Assembly (NCBI RefSeq): GCF_964204645.1
Contig: NC_134031.1
Span: 19,403,307-19,467,306, forward strand
Length of the DNA: 64,000 nt
Reading direction: 5' to 3'
Origin: Tubulanus polymorphus
Taxonomy: Eukaryota; Nemertea; Palaeonemertea; Tubulaniformes; Tubulanidae
The notes beneath the pieces are model-generated. The model ran no database searches. It saw only the letters and a program-made list of their open reading frames with translations, and was not told the origin of the DNA. Positions 11,299 through 24,600 of the stretch are shown here, piece by piece (position 1 is the stretch's first letter; each line of letters opens with the position of its first letter). The translations under genes and the position numbers were made by a program.

Positions 11299-14200
11299 AT
11301 GGCATCCGAAAACAACGTCGTTGATACAAATACCGTCGACTTTCGTTTGATGCGAAAGTTTCTAATCGTCGGCGTCGAAGGCGGCACTTATTTCCCGGGT
11401 GAAAAAGCGTTCGTTCGCGAGCACGCGGCTTGTTTCGATCGGTTGATCGCTGACCGACGCGGCGAGGAGGTCGTCGCAGAAATCGTACGTTGCGCTCGCG
11501 AGGACTCGGTCGTCGATCGTAAATCGTTGATATTCGCGTTGGCGTCGTGCGCTCGCAACGGCGTCGACCCGAAGACGAAATCTGCCGCGTATAAAGCGCT
11601 GCCGTTAATTTGTACGGACGCGAAGCAACTGTTCAGTTTTATCGATTATTGCGAAACGTTGAGCGGACCGACGAGCGGCTGGGGACGCGGACATCGTAAC
11701 GCTATCGGTAACTGGTATCATTCGTTCGCCGCTGAGGATTTAGCTCGAATCGTCACGAGGAATATCCAGTCAGGAGGATGGTCGCACGTCGACGTGCTGC
11801 GTTTGGCTCATGTTCATCCAAAAAATGATGGTAAGAGCAATGTATATATAGTGGAACCTCGTTACAACGATATTTAGGGGACCAGAAAATCCATATACCG
11901 GTATATATCCAGTGTGAAATTATTGAAATTGCTCCATTTTGGAGAAAATTTGAGGTTTTAAGTAACCAGTAAATGGTTATTGGCCTACACTAAGTTGTTA
12001 TAATGAGGTACCATTGGAGTTTGTAGCGAGTCTGACAAAATATGAAAAGTGCTTACCTTTAGAAAACTAGGATTGGCTCTGATTAGTACTTGATTGTCAG
12101 GTAAAATCCTGTAAGGGCTGAAAAGTACTTACTTTTTGAACTCAATGTTATCACAGGAAATTTCTATCGACAAATTCTAATGCAGTCTGTCGTCTTTATG
12201 TACAAATTCAACTGGGCTAATTATTGTTTTAGAAAAAATTTCGGTTACTTGTCTTTGGCTTCAGGAAATGTGCAGACTTCTGACTTTAAAACCCATGGAT
12301 ACGTAACGTTGAACACCAAGACATAAATAATATGTTATGATGGGTACTATGGGAGCTTAGAGAAATTTGCAGTCAGCGTCTTTAAGATAGAAGTCACTTG
12401 TTTATGTGAAAGGGTCAGTAGCCGAGTGGTTCAAGCCGTCAGTTTTTACTTGTTCGAAGGATCTTCTTTGGTCTCTCTTCCACAAAGGAGAAAAACCTTG
12501 AACCTGCTTACCCCGAGTGGCTCAGTTGAGGGATGTACCATTGGCTGGTCATTAAATTTGTCGAAGATGTCTCGCCATTGAATTGAACGTTGATTTATGA
12601 AGCGAAACTTAACTCATTCCGCAGTCATGTGTTACTTTTTGGGAAGTGAATTCACTTGAAGATGTGTAATGAATCTCGGCTAGTTTGCATAGTTACACAA
12701 AATGTATTACACAGGCTTCCAATACAGACATCTAAGAATACTTTCTCCCACTTCAGTAGACTGTTACTCGCGCTATACCAGTAGGCCTACCGTTCTGTGT
12801 AAACGCAGACACAATTCTGAATCATATTGTGGGAATTCCAACAATTCTTAGACTTTCTTACGCTGACACATTAGAACTTTCATGCCTTTACTTACAAGTA
12901 AAAACAGTTGCATTCATAATAAGATAAAAACCCAAAGAATTTGAAAACAAGAATTTATTTATTCAATCTAAAATATATATAAGACACGACGTTTCGATCT
13001 CACCCTAGAGATCATCGTCAGGTGTGATGACGATGATCTCTAGGGTGAGATCGAAACGTCGTGTCTTATATGTATTTTAGATTGAATAAATAAATTCTTG
13101 TTTTTAAATTCTTTTAATCTGTAGATAGTGGGTTTTTATCTCATTATCCGTTCACCACGTTTGAGTGTAGTTATCGTTCCAGTTGCATTCATAATCTATT
13201 TAAATCGTTAAGCTCTTGATGATCCAGGTCAAAGGAACCCTATGCTGCAATTCTAGCAGACCTCAGAATCTTTTGATAAAATGCTTAGCCATTCGAAGTG
13301 GATGGGCGAGGAGAAATTCAACATAGATTTTTTCAGATCAAACTGAATCTTGCAATGTGAAATGGTTATGGGCTTAAATGTTTTAGGCCGATGTTTAAAA
13401 GAAAGGAAAGAGCTTCCGAGAAATGCATTTTTATGAGCGGCTACTGATTCTTTTCTACGAAAAAATCAACGATGTAATGAATTATGAATAGAAGATAATA
13501 TTGGATTCTAATGTTGATGATGTCTGCTCGGTGTATTTTTGATAGCTCATCTGTCTGGAGTTCACTAACGTAATTCACTTCACTTCATTCTCGTAGCTGC
13601 TGCTACTGCTGCTGATGCTTGTTGAAATAACTTGTTGAACGACGCTTTAATTTCAATCAGGTGCAGCTTCATCCTTCTCTTCTGATCATAGTTCATCTTA
13701 AACCTAGCACTTTTATTGATGTTTGTCTCACATCACCTGGAGTCAGTTGCACAGTCAAGACTAAGATTTAAGACCAGTCTAAGACCATATTAGTTCTATT
13801 GCCAATCCCCCATGATATGAGACTATTTTTTGATTAAGTCACCTCGTACTTACTTTTTCCCTTCACTCTTCGTAGAGGCTAGGAACGGCCGCTCGCCATT
13901 TTCTCATGTCATTCTCTTTAGCTGATTCCATGAGTAGCCCATATCCTTCTGGTCACTAACAACCTCTGTGTAACCAGGTATAATAGTACTTAGCCCTGGA
14001 TTTCACAGTGTAGAAGGCATAGTTCATTCTGATCTTGATCATTGATGATGTACCGGGGACGATGGCTAGATTCTAGATTAATTCTGATCCTATGAAAAAG
14101 ATAGTGTCCAACAACTCTTGGAACTCGTAATGTTTAAACAACAGTTCTTTTATTCTATCAACTGCTTATTGTTGTTTTTTAGCTATTGGACTTGTTCTGA

Positions 14201-17200
14201 TGTATATCGTACGCGGCTACAATGTTGTGAAGAAGCTCATTGAATCCGATGGTCTGTCCAGCGATTTAGACGCCCTTACTAAGTTTCTTACTGACGTCCA
14301 CACTTTAAAACACTCCCACGATGAACACCAGGTGGCATGTTTAATCACCGAACATAAATTTTCTCTGGAATTTATTCCAACGTGGATGAGCAGATCAAAA
14401 GAGGTATGTTGTGACAGCGTTCTCCAGTAGGGGGTTTGAAGGGGTGGCCTTTCTGATGAAAATCAGCCACCCCGTTTGAATATCTGAATATTCAGTTGAT
14501 TTCAGTATTCCATGCCGATGGTCTTACTGTGCTTACTACGATTATTGTAAAATGGCGGGTTATAGTGTGAAAAATAGCAGATTAAGCGTTACTTTCAGTC
14601 TGATGCGTTGTTCTATGACCCAATGTCTCCGTCATTGGGAAATCCATTACTATTCATGAATTCATCGTAAAGAGCTTGTATAATTCTGTGAATATCTGAT
14701 AACTTAAGATAAACATAAACTAAGATGTTAGTACATGCGAGCTACAGGACTGAATGGTGTGAAGAAATAGTATTCAATGATACGTTACTTATTTTGCTTT
14801 AAAGGTTTGGTTATCATTGATACGTATAATGCCTATTTCGGATATGGTTCGTCTGCTTGGAAGAATGTCTTCTATCGGTTTACTGGAACCATTGAGTGAT
14901 GCGTCGAAAGCAGTTATTGAACGACTTAAAGATGAAAATGCGATACAACGAGAAAAGTAAGTCGATGACTGATGACACGGAGGTTCTGACCGATCAAGGA
15001 AAATCAGGGAATTCTGACCTCTTTTTCTTGATTTTGCTGTTGACAAGTGGCACTAGGAACCTTTTGATCAGAAACAGCCCCCACTGAGGATACTTTAATC
15101 AGGAAATTGTCTGAGTTTTTAGAAGTTGCTTTTTTACCGATAAACCCGACAAGAATCTATTTCATTTGAATAATTACTCATTTCAGACTTCAGCCTTTCG
15201 ATTTGCTGATTGCAATGAAAACTTATGAAAGCGGAAAAGGTGATAAAGGAAGAATGAAATGGGCGCCGAACTGCAACGTCCTAGATGCGGTTACTAAAGC
15301 ATTCTATAATTCAATCAAGGTCAGTCATACTGCGGCTCATTTATGATTTATACAATTTCATTTGTGGAAAGGAAATTAATAATTTATTGTTGTTGTTGGT
15401 GCGACGACATCTAAGGTGTGATTATGGTGGAAGGATGTGTATAGACTCATCGTTTTTCTCATACATTCAGTCATTATTCTCCGGGCCTGGTGCGACGTAA
15501 GAACCCTCCCTTGCACCTCCCTTTCCCTAACATTGCTACCTGATACTGGGCCTGACAGTTAGACTGCTGATTGGCTTGGATTATCGCGTAACCTGCACAA
15601 AATATGAAGAATTTCCTCACGTGCATTAGAGTAGCCTACTCGAATTCATGCAGTGATGACCCATCATTGCTCCAACTGCCCCAGAATTTGCTTGTAGCCT
15701 TGGAGAAAATGATTGGTTCCACTAGATCCGAGGCAAGCCTGAAAAACGAAACCACGTATAAAAAGTCTAAAATTGAAAAGTTTATGGAAATTATGATATT
15801 TTGCTTTTTGTAGTATTGAAATCAAAAATAAGTTTGAGTTGTTTGTTTTTGTTGTGCAGGTTTTAAAGCCAACGAACCAGCGATATTTACTAGCAGTTGA
15901 TGTGAGCGGTTCGATGGCGTACGGAAGTGTAAACGGATGTCACGCTCTGTCTCCAGCGGTTACCGCCGCAGCATTATCTATGACCATCGCTCGCACGGAG
16001 AAAGACTATCAGATGGTTGCATTTTCCACCGGTAAACTAAAGGTTTTATGTATTCTATGGCAACAGAGTCTTCTTAGTTAAACAAATTGACACATTGAAG
16101 AGAATTGTAAGAAGTTAAGCTCATTGTTGATACGGCAGTAAACCTTGCCTAATTCAGCTCCTGTTTTGTTTGTCTGCATTAGGTGAGGCTTTACTGCCAA
16201 AACCTTTTAACAAAAATACAATTTTTTTAAACGCGTTGTTTTAGGAATCACTCCTGTGAAATTGACTCCTGAAATGGATCTTCTTGACGTTTGTAAAGAA
16301 ATAGCTGAGGTATGACATCGTTATAGTAGTTATCAGCGTTCTGCCCGACCCCGCCTCCCCCTATGCACCAGCGAGTTTCTCTAACTTAATCAGGGCTGGT
16401 TTTCATAGATGTGGAAGAAAAATAGTCTCTGGGAACATTTTTAAATTTGTCGGTTATTACCATGGTTTCTCATTGTAACTACGGTGGTTGTTACCCAGAT
16501 TGAGGATTTATCCCTAGGGATAACTTTGATACTCAGTCTATGAAACCAGGCCCTGGTGTATAGTTAGTTTAATCAATCTATTAAATGATTAGGAGCCTCT
16601 GATTCTCTGATACACAACTCTTACACTAGATATATTAGATGTTAATCTCTCTGCAGATACCGACTGGTGGTACGGATTGTGCTTTGCCGATATTGTGGGC
16701 GATGGAGCAGAAGAAATCGGTCGATGTGTTTATAGTGCTCACTGATTGTGAAACGTTAGCTGGACAAATTCATCCCGTTCAAGCTTTACAACAATACAGA
16801 CACATTCTCAATATCCAGAATTCCAAGTAAGCATTCAATCGCAGAACATGTTATGAGCGACAATCGGTAGAATTAATTCCTGTTGAACAACAGCTCATTG
16901 ATTACTGTATTTGTCCACTAGGGGGTGTTGAATATTGAAATTGTCAGTTTGTCAAGCATTTTTCATCCAAGTTGGCATGGTAGACTCTTAGTTCTACTAA
17001 TTTACTGACTGGAAAACTGGGAATCAGAAAAATCTAGAAGAAATCAAGGAAAACTGGTGGAATTTTATGAATTTTGCATGGACACCTTGAAAACTGAGAA
17101 AATTTGGATATGCTGGATTCATAAGCAATGATTGAATAAATCGTAACATTTTAAACCAAGAAATTCCTCGCATTCGCGTAGGGAATTTTGTGTAATCACA

Positions 17201-17417
17201 TAGAAAAATCTGGGAGAAGTCGAGGGAATTGTTAATAGGTGAAAATCGACCGCCCCTTTATTACTAGTGACATTTATTTTGCAGGCTGATTATCTGCGCT
17301 TTGACGAGTGGTGGATTTACTATAGCGGACCCTATGGACCATGGCATGTTAGACGTAGCTGGCTTCGACATTGGGGCCGCGAAAGTTATACGCAGTTTCA
17401 TCGAAAGAAATCACTAG
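11299..17417 (+). CDS. RO60: Ro60 (TROVE domain RNA-binding protein)
   Basis: Eight exons splice cleanly: 11299-11830, 14183-14403, 14805-14956, 15187-15319, 15860-16031, 16245-16309, 16657-16826, 17285-17417. They give 525 aa, close to vertebrate Ro60 (538 aa). The ATG is the first in the exon and precedes VGVEGGTYF, the conserved start of the TROVE ring. Exons 1-4 form the HEAT-repeat ring that binds misfolded small RNAs and Y RNAs (recognisable blocks [26 protein letters not shown]). Exons 5-8 form the C-terminal vWFA-like domain with the metal-site motif DVSGSMA (Asp codon 15899-15901), then [10 protein letters not shown] and [11 protein letters not shown]. The end, [19 protein letters not shown], matches the family. 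The role is cytoplasmic and nuclear small-RNA quality control (family knowledge). The first intron is 2.35 kb and carries several repeats. ATTAAA (17506) and AATAAA (18196) are possible polyadenylation signals. No Y RNA gene was recognised nearby. Confidence 0.95.
11851..12017. mobile_element. MITE with mariner/pogo-like ends in Ro60 intron 1
   Basis: The left end, GTGGAACCTCGTTACAACGA, is mirrored at the right end (inverted reading CCAATGGTACCTCATTATAACAA). The ends flank about 130 bp of non-coding AT-rich sequence, and TA dinucleotides surround the left end. This end sequence style is typical of Tc1/mariner/pogo-related MITEs. The element starts 20 bp after the exon 1 donor. Confidence 0.55.
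12412..12545 (+). mobile_element. tRNA-derived SINE fragment
   Basis: The sequence TAGCCGAGTGGTT at about 12419 fits an RNA polymerase III A box, and TTGTTCGAAGGATC about 30 bp later resembles a B box, as in tRNA-Ser/Leu-type SINE heads. The acceptor stem and anticodon arm do not fold as a functional tRNA, so this is called a SINE remnant in Ro60 intron 1. Confidence 0.4.
12918..13146. mobile_element. Near-perfect 229-bp foldback element
   Basis: The left arm (12918-13020) and right arm (13028-13146) are reverse complements around a 7-bp centre (GGTGTGA). The innermost 75 bp or so has a single mismatch. The outer parts still pair (GATAAAAACCCA against TGGGTTTTTATC), with one 13-bp asymmetric insertion. 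Each arm contains the block ACGACGTTTCGATCTC. A related single arm occurs at about 24340-24400. The element lies in Ro60 intron 1 and has no coding capacity. Confidence 0.8.
16391..16555. mobile_element. 165-bp MITE in Ro60 intron 6
   Basis: The element begins CAGGGCTGGTTTTCATAGA and ends with the inverted CAGGGCCTGGTTTCATAGA, giving terminal inverted repeats of about 19 bp with one offset base. The interior is short and non-coding. No target-site duplication is obvious. Confidence 0.65.
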
Positions 17418-20400
17418 AATTCAATCATCCGCGGTCGGCCACTGTGATCAATAACATTCCTGACGACAGTGTGTTTTCAGTGTTTCTATTGTCGAACACA
17501 ACGACATTAAACTAGACCTGTTCTAATCTGGGCCGGTTCTACAGTTCGGTGTCAAATATGACTCTGCTCAGGGTCCCTACGACTCCTTGATTCCTTAAAC
17601 ACTCCTTCCTTAACAGAAAATGCTTTTGAAGGTGCTTGAGGTCCTTTGATTCGAGCAAAATGCCCGAAACTCCTTAAATTTTGTGAAATACGTAATTAGA
17701 AATGTTTTTAGTTGTACAGATCATTACACCGGCCTCAATCAGTACATTTGGGACCAGGATTTGTTTTTACCCAATTAGGCAGTTACCAAATTAGAAACCA
17801 AGTTTAGTTAGTTTAAAGGATTTAAATGTGCTTGCAAAACCACTGAATTAGTGGTTTAACTTCCTCTAAATTGGAAATTTTCTCCTTTAAAACTCCTTGT
17901 ATTCATGGAATTACCGATCTGTAGGGACCCTGAATTTGTATAGTTTGATAATTTCACTGATTCTGTACTCGGTATCTATAAAACTGTCAAAAAGGTGAAA
18001 TATTTACAGTTTCATTGCTACCGAGTTCGGCATATCTAGTTTACTATAGAACTTGTTAGTCAAATTCTAAACACACAACACTATGGAACCGTGTACTGGT
18101 GTGTTCTATGTTCTCTGATTTGACGAAGAACAGCTATTATACTGGCCTTTTTAACCAGCATGTATAGCAGGACCTGGTAAATTACGACTTTTTCGAATAA
18201 ACTTTAAAAGAAAAATTGAAATGGAATTCTTGTAGCACCTAGCCCGTGATACATGGTTGTATAAAAGTTTATAAATCTCAATTATGGAGATAAGTTTTGA
18301 GATGAGTTTTTGATTTTCATTGAAGACTAAATGTTCCTTTTGTTGCTAATAACAGTAGGGGATCATATTACATGGATGTGTAGTTATGAATCTCGGCTTG
18401 TATGGGGAAGGAGGTGGGAGGTATTGAGCCGGGGGGGGGGGGGGGTATTATACCTCGAGGAACAGATGTAGATCGTGATTACAGAGCGTTGTCAATCTCG
18501 AGTCTCACAGCTGTTAGTTCTATAGTCTCTACCAAAATAGAGAAATCCCGTTACCGTAAACCTCACTTAACTCGGGACAAAAACTGGCATCGGCAAAATT
18601 AGCGAGTTTAAACATCGGCGATATAAGATATGAAATTAGAAAATGATTTTTGTCCGTGTTACGTGGGCGAGAGGTTTACAGTATATATGTATATTCCTCG
18701 GGGAAAATTACGTCTTTGTCCTTGGCAACTTTTCGTGTTTTGAGTTGAGTCTTTCGAGGTTGTCTGTTGATTTATCCGATAACGACTGTTCAGCCTTTTA
18801 TGGGCTGTAATATCGGTACGGAACATCTGATGATAAGGCGATCAGGTTGCTCGGGGCGTGAATGCTAAGTTTTAAAGATAGTGTGTTGATACTAGTCGGC
18901 GTTTAGTAAAACGTTTCAATTTTATCCGAAAAAAATGCATTAATTTATTGAGTCTTTGTTCTTTTTCTATTTTTTATACACCGTCAACATTTATTGCCGT
19001 ATTAAAACTCGATATATTCGATGAAAAATCGTTCATTATTTACAGAGTACATGTATGTATACGGACTACCAGGATTGCTTTTAGTGAGCTTTACGCTGTA
19101 CCTTAGGTTTGCAGCGGCGCATTTTCCACGAATTTTCGAAAAATGTAAATCTAGATTTGTCCAAATTCGTCGCTTCGACCAATATTTGTGCCATCATCAG
19201 TTAACAAAATTATGTCATCAATCGTGAAAATAGGGATGATTGGCCCTTTAATTTATTACATTGATTTTAATTTGATTGGATGCTTATTTGGCGCGCCTTA
19301 CGAACCCGCTAGACCTACCGGGAACTAAACGTTGGGTTTGATATTAGAAATCGGAAATCGAGGTACAGTTGGTCGATAGGTCAAATTAACCGAATCTGTC
19401 CGTGATAATCTTGGTGGAATGGAGTGAATAGATTTGTTATTTTCGCTGTATTCGTGGCGTGATATTTTCGCTGTATTCGTGGCGTGTTTGAAATAATCAG
19501 TAGTTTGTCTCGGATTGTCATAGCGTGTAGTGTATATAGAATACATATGACCGCTTCCTCTCGTCGGCTGTTATAAACCGTCGTCTAACAAATATTCATA
19601 GAATGAATTCAAACGATACAGAATATTATATTCTATGAATCTTTGCCAGTACGATATATATTCATTCATGCTTTGTACAAATCTATATACATATAATATA
19701 TCAAACTAAATTTAAGAAAAATAAATATTTACAAGCACATTTGACAGTGAAAGTCTTTTCTTCGAGTGGTTTTTTGTTTTTAGAATGGAGGACCGAGGTT
19801 TACATCGTGGGCGACGAGTCTGAACGAAAGGTAGCCACGCTGAAGGAAGTGGGTTCACCATCTCGGTTGGATTCGCCAAGAAAACACCCGAAGCCTTCAG
19901 TTCCAACCAAGTTCAACCCATCCGCATATTTCTCCGACTCACGGGTTTGTTCTGAGAGGATGATAATTATTGTCAAATTTGCCGGTTGACAAAACGGGCA
20001 CCCGCCAATGAGACCCACAATTAGATTTAGAAGTGAAGCCCGCAAGATCTATCCATTTCTCTAATACTCCTAACAAGGGAACCCATTCATCGTCGGTGAC
20101 TATCCCTCCATCAGGCCCGTGCGGTTTCAAAATTCCGGGTTAAGATTGGTTATCGAAAAAAATCATATTCAATATCTGTATTTTCAATAGGAAAGTGCCC
20201 TTTTTCTTGAAATTGAACTGCCACTCAACAAAGTTCAGCGCGGGCCTATGCATCCCGTTTTGATCCATATATCCCGTTTTTCTATGTGGCCTTTTCCTGC
20301 GACGGAAATTCACGTGACGTGTCATATTTAATGCGGAGTCGTCAATTAGCGCGCAGTGCGCGTGGTCGCACGTATTTACACAATCCATGGACTCTGTGAA

Positions 20401-20932
20401 AGAGACAGAGAGAGAGTTACAGTGACGAGTAAACCACATAAATTTACCGCCAACAGTTTCACGTTTTATTACAGATGACGCGTTGTAGCCGGCAATGGAA
20501 ACAGATCAGACGTTTGAATGATAATAATAACCAATCCGGCCATACTAACCATCCGGTACGTGTCATAGCAACTGGCAGCAATATATTCACCGAACCGGTA
20601 ACACGTTTATGTTTCATTGAAATCAGTCCCTGGTGTCAGCCGTGGCACGCGAGTACACTCGGCACAGATTTTCCGCAATATTAATCAAGTCCATCATCGC
20701 GGTTGATTAGATTAACAATTCTGAACTTTTGACTCAGTTTGATGCCGAGTATTATGAATACATTTCTCAAGTTGGACTGTATCTACGTTTTGGTCCCTCG
20801 TATTTTGTAACTTCGCCCCCAACGATTTCGGATATTTCGATCGTTTGTTGAATTCAGACCCAGTTCAAGGAGGATATTTCTTATTCTATATGGTTGAGTG
20901 GACAGGCCGGTGGATCGGGAAGCGCGGACATC
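17418..20932. other. Intergenic region between Ro60 and the iGluR gene
   Basis: No gene is supported. The region contains a 364-bp inverted-repeat element (listed), a run of about 15 G at 18431-18445, and a direct duplication of about 24 bp (TTTTCGCTGTATTCGTGGCGTG) at about 19439-19484. CpG-rich sequence with a GCGCGCAGTGCGCG-like palindrome lies at about 20350. Open frames at 19712-20130 and 20140-20439 overlap each other on several strands and show no domain. Confidence 0.5.
17569..17932. mobile_element. 364-bp hAT-like MITE
   Basis: Perfect 12-bp terminal inverted repeats CAGGGTCCCTAC / GTAGGGACCCTG bound the element. A CAGGG start is typical of hAT-superfamily ends. CTCCTT motifs recur at both subterminal regions (ACTCCTTGATTCC left, AACTCCTTGTATTC right). 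No 8-bp target-site duplication is recognisable, so the insertion is probably old. It would lie in the Ro60 3' UTR if the AATAAA at 18196 is used. Confidence 0.7.
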
Positions 20933-21582
20933 ATGTGGAATCCGTATTTGGTAACTTTGTTTCTGATAGTCAGCGCCAGTCGCAGTCAACAAGGTGTTTG
21001 TGCAGTTCGTAATAATTCGGCATTTAACGTTTTCCTTGGTAAGTGTGAATTCAGGCAAGAATCGATATAACCGGCATCTCGCGTTTCAAACTCGCTGTTA
21101 ATTTTGCGGTTAATTAAATTCTTTTCAGCAATTGACTCGAAAATAAATAAAGAGTTCTTATACAGTCACAGTTCATTAATACTACTGCTCTCTTGATAAC
21201 GCCAGAGAACAAACTCGATCAATTTAACTCAAACTCATAAAAATAAACTCGAAAATACCATTATTCAAAACGCCATATTTTTGTCGGTCGCAACAGCGGC
21301 TTTATAAAAGGACTCTTACTGTATTAGCGTATATATCAGAGATTAAAACACAAGGCTATCGTACCCAGTTCAACTAGAAAACGATATTACAGTTACACGT
21401 CCAGTCTGATCAATTGTTTTTATCCAAGGCATTTCCTCTTCCTTAAATCGCATTGTGGTGACTTCTAAAATCATGAAATCGACATAACATATCCATACAT
21501 CAAAATCAGCAGATGTCGAACAATTGCGAACATAATCTATTGTATATCTAGCAATTCTAAATTAACTGGAATTTAAATTTGT

Positions 21583-21634
<52 letters not shown>

Positions 21635-24600
21635 CATCAAAGAGCTCTGAATATGTATTACTGAGTCGAATACCAGCCGCTGTTGCGTCAGGTGTCGACT
21701 TTACAAAACCGGAGTTTTCGTATAAACGCCAAAATATTCTGGTCATACTTTTGAATTAAGGTTCTATTTACCTAAACACGGCAACCGTACTTGAATTTTG
21801 TTCGACTCATCAGTAAAAAGAGTCTTTTCGCCGGACCGAATTAGAATGTTATCATACTGGTTAGAAAATCGTGCCGTGTGATCTGCGACCGGACGCCGTT
21901 GATTAATTCATTTCCACAATTAGCATCAAAAATTCATAAATACATGATTAATAGTGGGTATTGATGGCGCGGGATGAGATCAGATAAAACGGGTCCTGTC
22001 GCGTTCATCCAATGTATTCACATCACTAATGAACGCTTGCTATAGTTGGAAATCATTCATTACAGGACCGATTTCATACTCAGGGGACCTATTTGATAAT
22101 AAATCACTGATTTGTTGCTATAGGTTGTATCGTTAACTACGGGTCGCGGGATAACGGGACCAGCGTAGAATGCATTTTACGGAACGACTTAATATTCGAT
22201 TAATGTACCATTAATGTTGTAACCATGACTAATTATAAATAATCTTCGAAACGGCCCCTTGTTCCGTAGATGCGGGTTTGATTTGACTATCGTGTGTAAT
22301 CTTTTAAATCTCTACTGCGGAAGTGGTCACCTTGACCTTTTTCAACTGAAACGTTCGGTTTGACCGAATTATGCCGAGGTACGACCATCGACTTCGGAAA
22401 TGTTCGGAAAACGCCTGTTCATCTAATAAAGACAAATTTAACGGGCATTTTTCTTGCAACGAGATAGATTCCTTTTTCGATTACGGCGTTGACCACCTTT
22501 GGATAAACATCTCTAAACAGATATTTTCCGACATATTCAGTTGCAGATGACGCAGATGATGATGTCGCTTCTCTGGTTACTCCTATTCGCCCGTTGCTGA
22601 AATGCGTCGACGATCTACCACGTGACATGCAGACAGTTTTCAGCGAAATGATGAATAAATTAAACATCACGATCAACGTTGAACGATTGCGACTTGAAGA
22701 CGGGCATTTTGATTTATTTTCGAAGCGTACGTTCTTAAAGCCCAACAACACACATTTCGTAGGGAAACACGAACACACAGAAACACACGTAAACATGTTT
22801 CTGTCTCCTGTTTTCCTTGTTTCTCTGCGTCGTGTGCGTTGGTCTTTTAACCCATCAACCATTATATAATTGAGTAGGCCATAATAGATAACATATACCC
22901 ACGTATAAATCATTTAAAACCTAACGAACGACTAACCACTAATTAGGCCGGGAAAACAGCAAAGCAGTGATAGCGTGTTTTCTGTATGGGTTACAGCCGA
23001 GAAAAATAAATTTCTATGATATATGAGTCTAGGTTGCATCCAAACTTTTAGCTTAGATCCAAAGTTTTGAAAGTGCAAATTCGGGATTCGATCCAGCGCC
23101 CATTCGTGTATCAAGCCGGCGCCCTTACCACTGGACAAAGTAATCTTGTTGTCTACGCTGCAATTGTATTTACTAAATTATTATGTTATATCGTACCCGG
23201 TATATAGGGTTTTTAGGTCCAATATATTTCTACGAAGATCTATCTAATCATCTCTGAAAAAGTAAGAATAATACGATGCGAAACAAATTCTGAAAATATG
23301 ATTTCAATTTTAGTTTGTAAAGCGTCGAAAAATGGAAGTCTAGTGGTGATGTCACACTTAAGTTGTGAGAAGTTACATACACTGATGCCGATTACCAATG
23401 ATTTGCCTTTGTTTCACATTTCGGCCGTGTCCAGTCCGTGTTTAGAAGCAATTCCACCGTCTAATGGTGTCGCCATACTTCCGTTCCCGATCGTGCATCC
23501 ATACGAGATCCTGATGCAGATTATTGTGCGGAACAGTTGGAAAAAGCTGATCATATTTCACGACGATTACAACAGTAAATATTGTTCATGAATGCATCGA
23601 TTGATTATCAAATAATCGACCCTTCAATCAGTCAATCAATCAATCAAATGTATCAAATTTTGATACATTTATTCGATTGATTGACCGATTGAAGGGTCGA
23701 TTGGCTGGCCGATTGGCTGACTGGTTGATTGAATGATTGATTGATTTGATGAGAGGTGGATTCGATTTATCAATTGATCGATTGATTGAACAGTTGTCCG
23801 ATTAAAGGGTGCATTGATTGTTTAATCGTTTAATTAATTGACTGGCTGACTGGTTATAGATTTATAGATCGAATGAAGTGTGGATTCGATAGATCAAATT
23901 GATTCATTTTAGAATTTGGTCTTATTGTTTGGTCGTATTTTCTTTTCTCTTAGGATTGGTCGCCAAGATAATCACGAATTTGATGAAACGATCGATAAAG
24001 ATATCGGTTCTGAAAGTAAAAGGCGATTTGCGCGATATAGAGCCGTACTTGGAACGAATAACGGCGGACGAAAAAACGTATGACGTCATCATTCCGTTCC
24101 TGGTTCTATGCAACACGACGAACGCGATGCAGTTGATAAATCAGGTTGGATTTACTGAAAGAAACTACCGCATTATTTTCTTAGATGAATGTGCAGGTTT
24201 TCTATTGATATCTCGGACGATTGTCTAAGGCGGTAGTAATAGCCCGTACACTCAGATAGTGGGAATAGATGATCAAATTAAATATGTACTTCATTAAGAT
24301 TTGAAGGGCTTAAAACGGAATTTATTGATCAAAAAGAATTAAAATCATCAGTTAAAGGCACGACGTTTCGTCATCGTCAAATAGATTTAGATGATGAAAG
24401 CTCCCACAATTGGTGACATTTTGTGTCTATCAGTGTTTCGACATCAGAATCTTTGAGCTTTCTATTTCTCCTTCTATCTATTTCTCTTTCTATCTATTTG
24501 CAGCCGATACTACGTCGCGCCCGCGAGGAACACATGTGGATCGTTTACCATCCTCAGCTAGACTTAGAACGCCTTTCGACGGTTCTGATTCCCGAGGATA

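Noticed and set aside
12412-12545. Functional tRNA or Y RNA gene next to Ro60
   Set aside because: Box A and B-like sequences are present, but the stems do not pair as in a tRNA, and no Y RNA stem with its Ro60-binding bulge was recognised.
22419-22913. 164-codon minus-strand reading frame
   Set aside because: It runs antisense over iGluR exon 2 (22547-22726), which splices in phase on the plus strand. The minus frame has no domain.
24145-24226. Extension of iGluR exon 4 to 24226
   Set aside because: The open frame continues, but the next exon is phase 0. Only the donor at 24144 keeps the frame and gives the expected N-terminal-domain text.
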